Source: JANMDR01 sp031376425 (lineage in GTDB: Bacteria; Pseudomonadota; Gammaproteobacteria; Burkholderiales; Usitatibacteraceae). Taken from it: 21,544 nt of DNA. Shown piece by piece: positions 8,201 to 15,681 of this stretch. Numbering within the stretch: the stretch's first letter is position 1; each line of letters opens with the position of its first letter. The translations under genes were made by a program, and so were the position numbers. The notes under the pieces were generated by a model. That model searched no databases, was not told the DNA's origin, and saw only the letters and a list, made by a program, of their open reading frames with translations. The stretch lies in assembly GCA_031376425.1 (NCBI GenBank), contig JANMDR010000066.1, positions 1 to 21,544 of the forward strand, written 5' to 3'.

Positions 8201-10020
8201 CAACGGCAACCGTAACGCCCAATGCGTTTAGATTTACCCCGCAAACCAATGTAGCACTATCCACACTAATTGATTCGGCTGGTGTTGCCATTAACGGCAT
8301 CAATGTGCCCGTGCCAGTGAGCATTGTTGGTGGCACGTTCTCGATTGCAGGCGGTGCCTTTGGCGCAGCGGGGAACATCACCAATAACCAAACCGTTGTA
8401 GTGCGGGTGTTGTCATCGGCTAACTTGGCTACAGATGCCACAGCCACCGTAACCATAGGCGGCGTATCGGCAAGTTTCACCGTGACTACCTTGGCTGCAG
8501 CCACTATACCCAACGCGTTTAGATTTACCCCGCAAAATAATGTAGTGCTATCCACGCCGATTGATTCCGCCGCCGTAACAATTAGCGGTATAAATACGGC
8601 AGTGCCAGTGAGTATTGTCGGAGGCACGTTCGCCGTAGCGGGCGGCGCGTTTGGCGCATCGGGGAACATCACTAACAATCAAACTATTGTGGTGCGGGTG
8701 TTGTCATCGGCTAACTTTGCCACGCCTGCAAGTGCCACACTAACAATAGGTGGTGTATCGGCAAGCTTTACGGTCACCACCTTGACAGCACTCACGACGC
8801 CCAATGCGTTCAGCTTTGCGCCGCAAACCAACGTAGCAGTATCTGCTCCAATTGATTCTGCCGCCGTTGTCATTAGCGGTATAAATACTGCAGTGCCAGT
8901 GAGCATTGTCGGTGGCATATTCTCCATTGCGGGCGGAGGATTTGGCTCAGTAGGTAACATCACTAATAATCAAATTATTGTAGTGCGGGTATTGTCGTCA
9001 GCCAATTTCGCAACCCCTGCAAGTGCTACGGTAACCATCGGTGGTGTATCCGCAACATTTACGGTCACCACATTAGCCTTCGTGCCGGACACCACACCAA
9101 ACCCGTTTACTTTCAATGCCATTAGCAATGCAGCAGTAAGCACTCCAGTGCAATCGAATGCGGCGGTCATTTCCGGTATCAATACAGCAACGCCAATCGC
9201 CATTGTCGGTGGTAGTTACGCCATTAACGGTGGCGGCTTCAGCACGGTGCCAAGTGTGATTACAGTTGGGCAAAGTGTAGTTGTGCAGGTGCTCAGTGCA
9301 GCGGGTAACCTTACAACGACATCGGCTACACTTAATATCGGCGGTGTTACCGCAATATTTTCTGTTACTACGCAAGCGGCTATCACCACGCCGAATGCCT
9401 TCGCCTTCACATCTCAAAACGCAGTGCCCCCATCGAGCTTGGTGTCGTCAAATTCAGTTCTCATTACCGGTATTAATGCACCGTCGCCCATCTCCGTTGC
9501 GGGTGGTTCATATGCAATCAGTGGCGGTGGCTTTACTTCTGCGAACGGCACCATTTTAAATAATCAAACAGTTGTGGTGCAGCTCACCAGTTCTGGCGTA
9601 GTCAATGGCGCTGGCAGTGCCACTGCTACCTTAACCATAGGAGGCGTATCGGCCACGTTTACCACCACCACATGGGATACCGTGCCTAATGCATTTAGCT
9701 TTGTGAATCTTGCTACAAACCCAACTGGCCCGCCATCTTGCTTTGGTACCACATCACAATTTACAACTACTCCAGTTGCGATTAGTGGGTTAACCGCTGC
9801 GGCCACTGTTGCTTTAACAGCCTTAGGCGCAAACCCAGGTGCGGCGATGAGTATCAACGGCGGTGGTTTTGTGAGTGGACCAGCCACGATAAGTAATGGT
9901 CAAACTATTGCCATACGTGTTAACACCGTGGGCAGTAGCACCTCCACCAGTGGTCCAGCGGTTAGGGCAACGGTAAACATTGGTGGGGTAACAGCTAACA
10001 TTACGCAAACTTGCCAATAA
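5206..10020 (+). CDS. Giant exported FecR-domain protein with NTF2-like domain and 11 Ig-like repeats
   Basis: The protein has 1604 residues. A signal peptide (1-38, AMA|AGTV) precedes a FecR domain at about 39-180, with a GETLVTGPKGEVQL region and a VATIGIRGTDYE motif typical of FecR domains. A linker with Lys/Ala-rich helices follows, then an alpha+beta domain at about 262-376 that looks NTF2-like (ends TWRVVGLAGD), and an Ig-like segment at about 385-505. From residue 510 to the end there are 11 Ig-like repeats of 97-100 residues, the last one longer. No transmembrane segment follows the signal peptide, so unlike classical FecR anti-sigma regulators it is a soluble exported protein. Large FecR/Ig-repeat proteins are often surface or periplasmic; function here is unknown. 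It has its own promoter (P2) and is followed by a strong terminator. Location next to the barrel suggests a surface partnership (inference). Confidence 0.85.
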   Translation: MNIKRVVKKITKLSSAVLVAMPLALFLCAAVSVRPAMAAGTVSLVRGTVTVTDTAGKSRAVTEKMRVVAGETLVTGPKGEVQLIMDDRGVVGLRQQSQLRIDDYAANGDENDRAVYTLIKGFMRSMTGWIGKISPNNYQLKSRVATIGIRGTDYEAGLVEGSSAASFYAKVTDGEIALAAPSGKVAVLPGRAAVLEFDKATPPRSLDSIPPVFKPSTNETALEALKKAAAADMDAKLQQRRDEIKRAGGLNANGNTRINEACVGSDVPVEALKAFIRAYEGGNAAAIQQTLDPAMLGYQKFMDGIITDFNRQKQIRLHIKDIQVQCGADVTTVQFNWEKRFLDVVSFAPGLLTGHGVSLLRRTGDTWRVVGLAGDNPFSSRSGSLGQLTFSPAISLASVSTIPSQVPVTVQVVDGDLAGLGSLTVQIISSAGDNETFTLPEQSPGRFARSTLPLAAGAVVPSNGVLEVAAGVQFTLRYLDQNPGNNLPPTMLTASVKTSGSVLIPPDTTPDAFSFAPITNAVASTLIPSNVITITGINAAAPISIVGGEYAIGSNAFTNVKATVSNGQQVKVRLTSAAASNGVATATLTVGGVSAIFSVTTAATVLDSTPDAFVFAPKNSVAQSTPIDSTPITITGINVATPVSIVGGTFAIANGAFGVAGNILNNQTLVVRVTSAAAPGSTSSATVNVGGVTAIFAVTTAALVPDTTPDFFSFAPAVNVPLSTAIDSAVTITGINAPTPVSISGGSFSIGGAAFTTSGNISNSESLTVRVTSAALPATAASATVIVGGVAATFTVTTAAPSVNTRPDPFSFAPKFDVAPLTAIDASVQITGINVAVPVSIAGGTFAINNGVFSTSGNISNNQTLTVRVLSSAASLTAASATVTVGGVAVTFTVTTAAIVPDSVPDAFSFAPQNNVATNTLVSSSPVTISGINVPTSINVVGGSYSIDGGGFTSTAGTITVNQKVVVQLLSSAANLAATSATLNVGGVSANFTATTAAATATVTPNAFRFTPQTNVALSTLIDSAGVAINGINVPVPVSIVGGTFSIAGGAFGAAGNITNNQTVVVRVLSSANLATDATATVTIGGVSASFTVTTLAAATIPNAFRFTPQNNVVLSTPIDSAAVTISGINTAVPVSIVGGTFAVAGGAFGASGNITNNQTIVVRVLSSANFATPASATLTIGGVSASFTVTTLTALTTPNAFSFAPQTNVAVSAPIDSAAVVISGINTAVPVSIVGGIFSIAGGGFGSVGNITNNQIIVVRVLSSANFATPASATVTIGGVSATFTVTTLAFVPDTTPNPFTFNAISNAAVSTPVQSNAAVISGINTATPIAIVGGSYAINGGGFSTVPSVITVGQSVVVQVLSAAGNLTTTSATLNIGGVTAIFSVTTQAAITTPNAFAFTSQNAVPPSSLVSSNSVLITGINAPSPISVAGGSYAISGGGFTSANGTILNNQTVVVQLTSSGVVNGAGSATATLTIGGVSATFTTTTWDTVPNAFSFVNLATNPTGPPSCFGTTSQFTTTPVAISGLTAAATVALTALGANPGAAMSINGGGFVSGPATISNGQTIAIRVNTVGSSTSTSGPAVRATVNIGGVTANITQTCQ
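6733..10017 (+). repeat. Eleven tandem Ig-like repeat modules in the FecR giant
   Basis: Modules begin at 6733, 7033, 7330, 7624, 7918, 8218, 8509, 8800, 9097, 9391 and 9685. Each starts P-[DN]-x-F-x-F. Most continue through a GIN motif, a [VI]xGG[TSE] turn, a GGxF segment, N-x-Q-x-[VL]-x-V, and end [IV]GGV[ST]AxFxVTT. Spacing is 291-300 bases, with the last module 333 bases. Modules 6, 7 and 8 are nearly identical over long stretches, at DNA level too. The same motif order occurs in bacterial Ig-like surface repeats. Confidence 0.9.
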
Positions 10021-10074
10021 TAAAAATACTTGTTCGGTTGGCTATTATTACCCAGTAGTTTAATTTCAGATATG

Positions 10075-10114
10075 GCCTGTAGCTTCCTATTTTTAGGGAA
10101 CCTACAGGCTTTTT
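10075..10114 (+). terminator. Rho-independent terminator after FecR giant
   Basis: Stem GCCTGTAG (10075-10082) pairs with CTACAGGC (10102-10109). After a C-C mismatch, TTCC (10084-10087) pairs with GGAA (10097-10100) around a short AT-rich loop. TTTTT follows directly. The arms resemble the stem-loops at 18037 and 20503. Confidence 0.85.
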
Positions 10115-10183
10115 GATGGGGGAGAATAATTAAATTTGCCAAGCCAACACACTGTAGTGCGCAGGTTATTTCGTAATAATTAT

Positions 10184-10215
10184 TGAACCTTCCTACTGTC
10201 AGCGCCTACCCAGTA
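10184..10215 (+). promoter_or_regulatory. Bipartite cluster promoter P3 (TGAACCT-N16-TACCCAGTA)
   Basis: TGAACCT (10184-10190), 16 bp, then TACCCAGTA (10207-10215). It differs from the best copies at two bases of the downstream block. It lies after the giant's terminator and gives NHL-1 a leader of more than 100 bases, the longest in the set. Confidence 0.55.
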
Positions 10216-10322
10216 CGTTACGAGCGAACGCAAAATTAATCGAATTTCGCACTACTTTTTAGTAGTTAAAAAATTGCCCGTCCCAGCGCCCGTTTAGCCA
10301 TCTTGGCTTTATAGAATTACTC

Positions 10323-10336
10323 AATAGGATTCCACC
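10323..10336 (+). promoter_or_regulatory. NHL-1 translation leader shared with protease gene
   Basis: AATAGGATTCCACC lies immediately before the ATG and supplies the ribosome binding site AGGA. A leader differing by one base, AATAGGATTACACC, precedes the protease start at 14642. Confidence 0.6.
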
Positions 10337-12391
10337 ATGAACACCCAATTATGCAAGCCTTCCCTACTTAGCTGCGCCGTATTGTTTGCGCTTGCGGTAG
10401 CGTCATTGAACGCAACTCCAGCACACGCAATAGTGCCACCATCCAATGCGCAAATCGTGACTACCCTTGTGGCACCCCTTGCCGCGGGCGGTGCGCCCTA
10501 TGCAGTTAGCCGTGATCAAAGCGGTAATTTATTGGTGCCGGGTAATCAGTCTTATACCGTTAAGTCAGTTGATGCTACTACCAACGCAATTACAACATTA
10601 GCTGGAACCGGCGCGTATGGCTATTCGGGTGACGGCGGGCAGGCAACGTTGGCAAAGCTAAGGGCACCCACTTTTGCACTGGCCGATAGCGCTGGTGACA
10701 TTTTTGTAGGCGGTGATTCTACTATCCGCAAAATTGATGTCAGCACTGGCGTAATTTCAACCGTGGTTGGGCAAGATTTTATTTATATCTATTCTGGTGA
10801 TGGCGGATCACTGTTGGCTGCCACACTGGGGGGGCCAGATGCTGCCACCTTCGCCAACAACAAACTCTATTTTGTTGATTCCGGTTACGGTGTCATCCGC
10901 TTTATAGATTTTGCTGGTGACTTTATTGACCTTACTGCGGGTACTGGTAGCAATGCCGCTTACAACGGTGAAAATGTTGACGCCATTACCGCAAACCTGT
11001 CATTCCCGAATGGCATTGTGGTTGATAAAGCAGGTAATATTTATGTGACGGTTGGCGGTCATCATATTGTTCGTAAGATTACGCTCGATGGAAAAATTAA
11101 CACCATTGCGGGCATACCAACCAATAAAGGCTTCAGCGGTGATGGTGGTTCAGCCCTCATGGCCAACCTAACTAGTCCAAAAGGCTTGGCCATGGATGGC
11201 GTAGGTAATTTATATTTCTCAGATTCAGGAAGTAATCGCGTCCGTAAAATTTCTAAAACCGGCATAATTTCTACCATACTGGGTACTGGCGCGAGCGCCG
11301 ACAATGGTGATGGCTTTCCCTCGAACCAAGCCGCCGTCAATGCACCGTGGGGCGTTTTTATTGACACCGATGGCGCGTTGTTGGTATCTACCCTCAGCAG
11401 CGCTGTGCGCCGCGTTGCTGCACCTGTTGTTACGCTGGTTTCTACAAATTTTGCGCCTACCCAAAATCAATCCTTCACACTAACGGCTACATTAGGCGAT
11501 GCTACGCTTACCGGCACCGTTGACTTCCAAGATGCAGGGGTAGACATTGCTGGCTGTGTTGCAGTGCCGGTTACGGTAGGTGTGGCGACATGTACAACCA
11601 GTTTTGCAACAGTAGGTAAACGTTCTGTTTCGGCAGGTTATTCGGGTAGCGATATTACGTTGGGTAGTGTTGCTAAGCAAGGGATGTCGGTTAAAGCTGG
11701 TGCACCCGTCGTAACAATTATGCCCGCCACTTTCACCGCTTCTATTAGCCCTAAATCAGTGGGTTTTGGCGAGATTACACCACTTGGGGTGTCTAACGTA
11801 TTTACAGGTAACATAATTGCGTTTAGCGTTGCCGCATACCCTCGATTTGTGGCTAGTGTCGCTAGCACCTGTAACTACAAACAAACCAGTGCGCCGATTC
11901 CTTTGGTGCCCAATGGCACGGGGCTAACAACTTTTGAAACTGAAGCACTCGCGGGTGATTGTGCAGTTGAAGCTTCGTTTGGAGCGCTAATTCCGAACAT
12001 AAATATTGCCGGTGCAGCTAATGCGTTGGCGTTGTTTAAGAAAGTCGAACGTGCCCAAGTTTACAACGCACCCGTAATACCGTTACCGACAGCTAGTGTC
12101 GCCGGTGCCTCCACCACCTTCACGGCATGGGTTACCAATATTGCCGGTGTGCCGTATCCAAGTGCTACCAATGTAGTGACCTTTACCGCAAACGGCGTGG
12201 CTATCCCCAACTGCACAGCAGTGCCCCTAGTGTTGCGTGCCAGCGATGTGCTGCATATTCGTGAAGCTAGTTGCGTGGTGAGTTTTGCCAACGCGAGTGT
12301 GATGGCGATTAAAGCGGAGTTTGCAGGCGATGACTACAACTTCCCAGCCACGCCCCCAGCCTACCTAGAACACACTGTTTTAGCGCCATAA
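10337..12391 (+). CDS. Exported NHL-repeat propeller protein, paralogue 1 (NHL-1)
   Basis: The protein has 684 residues. Signal peptide 1-31 ends AHA|IVPP. About residues 36-358 form an NHL-type beta-propeller: repeated TLAGTG...YSGDGG, AGDIFVGG, STIRKID, GNIYVT and VRKI elements, one set per blade. An Ig-like domain follows (about 361-455; SFTLTATL ... GTVDFQDAG ... SAGYSG). The C-terminal module (about 465-684) has two parts: an InlB-B-repeat-like half (FGEITP... CNYKQTS ... GDCAVEASF) and an Ig-like half (TNIAGVPYPSA ... ANGVAIPNC ... AGDDYNFPA). Both NHL paralogues share this module. NHL propellers bind proteins or other ligands; in secreted forms the target is usually unknown. It has its own promoter (P3). 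No membrane anchor is visible, so it is probably periplasmic or secreted. Confidence 0.8.
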   Translation: MNTQLCKPSLLSCAVLFALAVASLNATPAHAIVPPSNAQIVTTLVAPLAAGGAPYAVSRDQSGNLLVPGNQSYTVKSVDATTNAITTLAGTGAYGYSGDGGQATLAKLRAPTFALADSAGDIFVGGDSTIRKIDVSTGVISTVVGQDFIYIYSGDGGSLLAATLGGPDAATFANNKLYFVDSGYGVIRFIDFAGDFIDLTAGTGSNAAYNGENVDAITANLSFPNGIVVDKAGNIYVTVGGHHIVRKITLDGKINTIAGIPTNKGFSGDGGSALMANLTSPKGLAMDGVGNLYFSDSGSNRVRKISKTGIISTILGTGASADNGDGFPSNQAAVNAPWGVFIDTDGALLVSTLSSAVRRVAAPVVTLVSTNFAPTQNQSFTLTATLGDATLTGTVDFQDAGVDIAGCVAVPVTVGVATCTTSFATVGKRSVSAGYSGSDITLGSVAKQGMSVKAGAPVVTIMPATFTASISPKSVGFGEITPLGVSNVFTGNIIAFSVAAYPRFVASVASTCNYKQTSAPIPLVPNGTGLTTFETEALAGDCAVEASFGALIPNINIAGAANALALFKKVERAQVYNAPVIPLPTASVAGASTTFTAWVTNIAGVPYPSATNVVTFTANGVAIPNCTAVPLVLRASDVLHIREASCVVSFANASVMAIKAEFAGDDYNFPATPPAYLEHTVLAP

Positions 12392-12426
12392 AACGATTGA
12401 TTCATTTGCTGTAGATGCCGTAAATG

Positions 12427-12461
12427 CCGTGAAAGCGCCTGAAATAAGGGCATTTTCACGG
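12427..12461 (+). other. Hairpin between NHL-1 and NHL-2
   Basis: CCGTGAAA (12427-12434) pairs perfectly with TTTCACGG (12454-12461), with a few more pairs inside (GCC/GGC). No T-run follows, so it may act as mRNA punctuation or stabilise the transcript and need not terminate it. AGGA at 12471-12474 then serves as ribosome binding site for NHL-2. No cluster promoter motif lies in this 91-bp gap, so NHL-2 is probably read from P3. Confidence 0.5.
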
Positions 12462-12482
12462 TATCAGCTGAGGAAATTTTAA

Positions 12483-14561
12483 ATGAGAAGTAAGCAAACA
12501 ACCGTTGCATTTAATGACTACCTAGTAGCCCTTGCGGTGGCCGTGCTAAGCGCATGCTGTGGGCTTGCCAATGCACAAAACGTGAACACCTATGCGGGCA
12601 CTGGTGTCGCATCTTCCACTGGCGATGGCGGCTTGGCTAGCGCGGCAACGCTTGGTTACCCACGGTCGCTTGGTGCGGATAAGGGTGGCAATTTACTGAT
12701 TCCCGATAACCAGTTTCATACCGTGCGCATGGTAAATAAGCAAACAGGCGTTATCTCTACTATTGCGGGCACGGGTGGTATTGGTTATGCGGGTGACGGC
12801 GGTTTGGCTACAGCGGCTACGTTTATTAGGCCAGAGTTTGCTATTGGCGACACCATGGGCAATATTTTTATCGGTGATGTCGGCACCATTCGCAAAATTG
12901 ATTCCAATGGCATCATTACCACCATTGCCGGTAATGGCGTAGCGGGCAACACCGGTGATGGTGGCTTAGCCACTGCCGCAAAAGTGTCGCTGCCGATTGC
13001 TGCTGCGTTTGATCCGTCGGGTAATTTAGTTTTTGTTGATTATGACGTTAATGTGGTGCGACAGATTAACCCGCAAGGCGTGATTAGCCGTGTTGCCGGC
13101 ACGGGTAGTTTGCTGAACGTGGCATATAATGGCGAAAACATAGTGGCTACGGCCGCGGTATTAAATTTCCCCTCCGGCATTGCGATAGACCGCATAGGCA
13201 ATATCTATCTTGCCGTTCAAGGCCACTCACTCATACGTAAAATTACGCTCGATGGCAAAATAAATACCATCGCGGGTGACTGGCAAAATGCAGGGTTTAA
13301 CGGTGACGGTAACGCCGCCGTAGGCTCAACTATAAATAACCCCATCGGCATTGCGGTGGATGCTCTAGGCAATGTATATTTTACCGATACGTTCAATCAT
13401 CTTGTGCGTAAAATTGATGCGCAAGGCATTGTTTCCTCGGTGCTCGGTAATGCGACTGCCATCGATTCTGGCGACGGTGGTCTTGCCGTATCCGCCGGTG
13501 TGCAAACTCCGTGGGGTATTTTTTCCGATACGAGTAGTAATCTGTTCGTGGGCACCATCAACTCGCGTGTGCGCAAGGTGTCTGTAGTTGCGTTAAATTT
13601 GGGCGCTAGCAATGGCACGCCTAACATTGGTCAAGCAGTCACCTTTACCGCCACCTTGGCCGACAACACCCTGCTAGGCACAATGCTATTTCAAGAAAAT
13701 GGTGTTGATATCGCTGGCTGTACCGCAGTGACGATAGTGACAGGGGTAGCCACCTGCACCATGTCACCTGCCATTGCCGGTGCCCGCACTATATTGGCGG
13801 GCTACAGCGGTGCGCAAGCGCAACTAGGCGTAACAGCTACGGTTAGCATTGTGGTGGCAGGCACAGTAGCCCCGCCAGTGTCATTTTGCGCATCGCCTAC
13901 TTTCAACGCCAGCGTGAATAGTAATTTTATTGGCCTTGGGACTATTTCGCCAGAAGGTTTGCAAAGCATTAGCTGCGGACAAAAAGTTGATTTCACCATT
14001 ACTGCTAATCCGCGCTATCGCCAGCAGCTCACCAGCACTTGCGATTATGCAAAAACCAGTTTAAACCTGCCGTTTGTACCTATAGGCACTGGATCATCGA
14101 ATTACACTACCGAATCGCTCTATGGTCCATGCAGTATTGAAGCCGCGTTTATTCCACTGATTCCCAACGTAAATATTGCCGGGCAAGCGGCTGCAACAAA
14201 GTTTTTAGATGATGTGGAGTTTCAAGGCCAATACCTACCACCGCTGCTACCCGCGCCAACGCAAAGCGCTATTGATGCCCGCACCACCTTCATTGCGTGG
14301 GTGACCAATATTGCGGGTGTGTCTTTTCCGAGTGCGGAAAACGTACTCACTTTTACCGCCAACGGCGTAGCTATTCCCGGCTGCGCAGCAGTGCCCTTGG
14401 TGTTGCGCGCCAGCAATGTGGTGCACATACGGGTGGCAAGCTGCACCACATCGTTTAGCAGGCGAGGCGATTTGGCGATCAGTGCGAATTTTGCTGGCGA
14501 TACCTACAATTTTCCGGCAAGTGCGGATGCGCTAAAACACAGCGTAACTGTAGCAAAGTAG
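12483..14561 (+). CDS. Exported NHL-repeat propeller protein, paralogue 2 (NHL-2)
   Basis: The protein has 692 residues. The signal peptide ends ANA|QNV near residue 32. The propeller (about 33-365) carries six TIAGTG/GDGG-type blade motifs, several in the form TGDGGLATAA. An Ig-like domain covers about 367-460. The C-terminal module (about 470-692) matches NHL-1: GLGTISPEG, CDYAKTS, PFVPIGTG, GPCSIEAAF, then VTNIAGVSFPSAENV, ANGVAIPGC, LRASNVVHIR and FAGDTYNFPA. The order is the same as in NHL-1 and several stretches are close at DNA level, so this is a tandem duplication. It most likely shares NHL-1's transcript. Secreted or periplasmic; ligand unknown. Confidence 0.8.
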   Translation: MRSKQTTVAFNDYLVALAVAVLSACCGLANAQNVNTYAGTGVASSTGDGGLASAATLGYPRSLGADKGGNLLIPDNQFHTVRMVNKQTGVISTIAGTGGIGYAGDGGLATAATFIRPEFAIGDTMGNIFIGDVGTIRKIDSNGIITTIAGNGVAGNTGDGGLATAAKVSLPIAAAFDPSGNLVFVDYDVNVVRQINPQGVISRVAGTGSLLNVAYNGENIVATAAVLNFPSGIAIDRIGNIYLAVQGHSLIRKITLDGKINTIAGDWQNAGFNGDGNAAVGSTINNPIGIAVDALGNVYFTDTFNHLVRKIDAQGIVSSVLGNATAIDSGDGGLAVSAGVQTPWGIFSDTSSNLFVGTINSRVRKVSVVALNLGASNGTPNIGQAVTFTATLADNTLLGTMLFQENGVDIAGCTAVTIVTGVATCTMSPAIAGARTILAGYSGAQAQLGVTATVSIVVAGTVAPPVSFCASPTFNASVNSNFIGLGTISPEGLQSISCGQKVDFTITANPRYRQQLTSTCDYAKTSLNLPFVPIGTGSSNYTTESLYGPCSIEAAFIPLIPNVNIAGQAAATKFLDDVEFQGQYLPPLLPAPTQSAIDARTTFIAWVTNIAGVSFPSAENVLTFTANGVAIPGCAAVPLVLRASNVVHIRVASCTTSFSRRGDLAISANFAGDTYNFPASADALKHSVTVAK

Positions 14562-14641
14562 GCGCAGACAATAGGCTGAAGAGTGCCTAAATACTTGAAT
14601 TTTCAATATTTCAATCATCAATTTTTTAATAGGATTACACC

Positions 14642-15409
14642 ATGAATCGTCGTCAACTTTTAATTGCGCTGCCAGCGCTGCCTGTGGTCGCTGGGCTTGC
14701 ATTATCCTCACTGTCCCCCGTTGCCTGCGCACTCGATTTGGGCGGCATGCTCGGTGCGGCTGCAGGCGATATCGTCAAAGCCGCGTCGCTTACCGATCAA
14801 GATGTGCGTGCCTACGCTAGCCAAATGGCTATATTTATGGATCGTAGAACCAGCGTCGCCAAAGCCGATAGCGCCTACGGCAAACGCCTAGCGGTATTAA
14901 CAGCGGGCTTGGCTGAAGATCAAGGGCTTCGCCTAAATTACAAAGTATATTTGACGAAAGAAATCAATGCCTTCGCCATGGCCGATGGTACCATCCGGCT
15001 CTATAGCGGCTTGATGGATATGATGACGGACGATGAAATTCGCTACGTAGTTGGTCATGAAATGGGTCACGTTAAAAATCGTCACACCAAGAAGCGTATG
15101 CAAACGGCCTTGGCCGCCAGTGCCACGCAAAAAGCGGTAGCGTCCTCCGGCGCAAAACACGCCAATTTAGCCGATTCGGAGTTGGGCGATATGATGGTGA
15201 AAGTAGTGCGGGCACAGCATTCGCAAAGTAACGAACGTGAAGCCGATGATTATGCGCTGCAGTTTATGGCGCGACGTCGCTATGAGCGTAAAGCGGCTGT
15301 GAGCGCGCTAGAAAAACTGGCCAAGCTTTCCGGTGGCGGCAGTAATTGGTTGTCTACACACCCATCGGCTACCGAACGTGCGGCACGCATGAAATCGCAG
15401 ATCGCTTAA
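14642..15409 (+). CDS. loiP: LoiP/YggG-type M48 metalloprotease
   Basis: The protein has 255 residues, close to E. coli LoiP (about 250). The zinc site is HEMGH (139-143) with third ligand E198 in an ExxxD pattern (EREAD, 198-202). The motif THPSATERA (239-247) is conserved in the family. The stretch before the site (NYKVYLTKEINAFAMADG, then RLYSGLMDMMTDDE) is very close to LoiP as I remember it. LoiP is an outer-membrane metalloprotease that helps envelope quality control. The N-terminus is odd: MNRRQLLI could be a weak Tat motif, and C29 follows PVA, not a classic lipobox, so it may be a lipoprotein or be cut after ACA. I recall two cysteines in the E. coli enzyme; only one Cys is present here. 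The start is set by AGGA 14631-14634. The gene sits between NHL genes and heads a probable three-gene operon. Confidence 0.9.
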   Translation: MNRRQLLIALPALPVVAGLALSSLSPVACALDLGGMLGAAAGDIVKAASLTDQDVRAYASQMAIFMDRRTSVAKADSAYGKRLAVLTAGLAEDQGLRLNYKVYLTKEINAFAMADGTIRLYSGLMDMMTDDEIRYVVGHEMGHVKNRHTKKRMQTALAASATQKAVASSGAKHANLADSELGDMMVKVVRAQHSQSNEREADDYALQFMARRRYERKAAVSALEKLAKLSGGGSNWLSTHPSATERAARMKSQIA

Positions 15410-15414
15410 GGAAG
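15408..15414 (+). promoter_or_regulatory. Ribosome binding site deciding the start at 15423
   Basis: AAGGAAG overlaps the protease stop and lies 8 bp before ATG 15423. A GTG in the same frame at 15414 sits inside this sequence and so is an unlikely start. Confidence 0.65.
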
Positions 15415-15422
15415 TGAGATCA

Positions 15423-15671
15423 ATGTCCGCTACAAATGTACCTGTAAACACCAATGCGGCGGCATGTGCCGACCCATTACGTAATATGCTCGAAGCAAGT
15501 TGCACCCAACCACGCGGCTTGGTGTTGATGGTGAACGGTCTGCATGTTCCTGGACTAGTGGTGGAAGTGACCGATCATTTCGTCATCGCGAAAAGCCAAT
15601 CGTTAGGCAATATTATCATCCGGCTTGATCGGATCGACGGAGCTGCCGGTTTTTTAAGTGACGCGAAATAG
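15423..15671 (+). CDS. Small Sm/Hfq-like protein (putative)
   Basis: The product has 82 residues, follows the protease by 13 bp and is probably in the same operon. It has no signal peptide. From residue 16 its pattern follows Hfq: ADPLRNML (Hfq: QDPFLNAL), LMVNGLHVPG (YLVNGIKLQG), then DHFVIAK (DQFVILL), NIIIRLDRID (QMVYKHAIS). The VNG turn and the following G are the Sm1 hallmark. The Hfq RNA-binding KH pair (YKH) is replaced by RLD and the N-terminal Q by A, so poly-U binding may be lost. An Sm fold is suggested by motif only; I give it modest confidence. Confidence 0.55.
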   Translation: MSATNVPVNTNAAACADPLRNMLEASCTQPRGLVLMVNGLHVPGLVVEVTDHFVIAKSQSLGNIIIRLDRIDGAAGFLSDAK

Positions 15672-15681
15672 GCAGTGCGTG

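Larger units (their letters stand above)
10021..10336. other. 316-bp non-coding region between FecR giant and NHL-1
   Basis: It holds the giant's terminator (10075-10114), promoter P3 (10184-10215), a small hairpin ACTACT-TTTT-AGTAGT (10251-10266) in the likely 5' leader of NHL-1, and the ribosome binding site AGGA (10326-10329). I see no coding sequence in it. Confidence 0.6.

Noticed and set aside
7203..8678. Minus-strand open frames opposite the Ig repeats
   Set aside because: They recur with the repeat period because the repeats have biased codons; no start signals or domains.
6733..10017. CRISPR-like or non-coding repeat array
   Set aside because: The repeats are ~295 bp, in frame and encode conserved Ig-like modules with no spacers.
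15414..15422. GTG start for the Sm-like gene
   Set aside because: The GTG lies in its own ribosome binding site; ATG 15423 has correct spacing.
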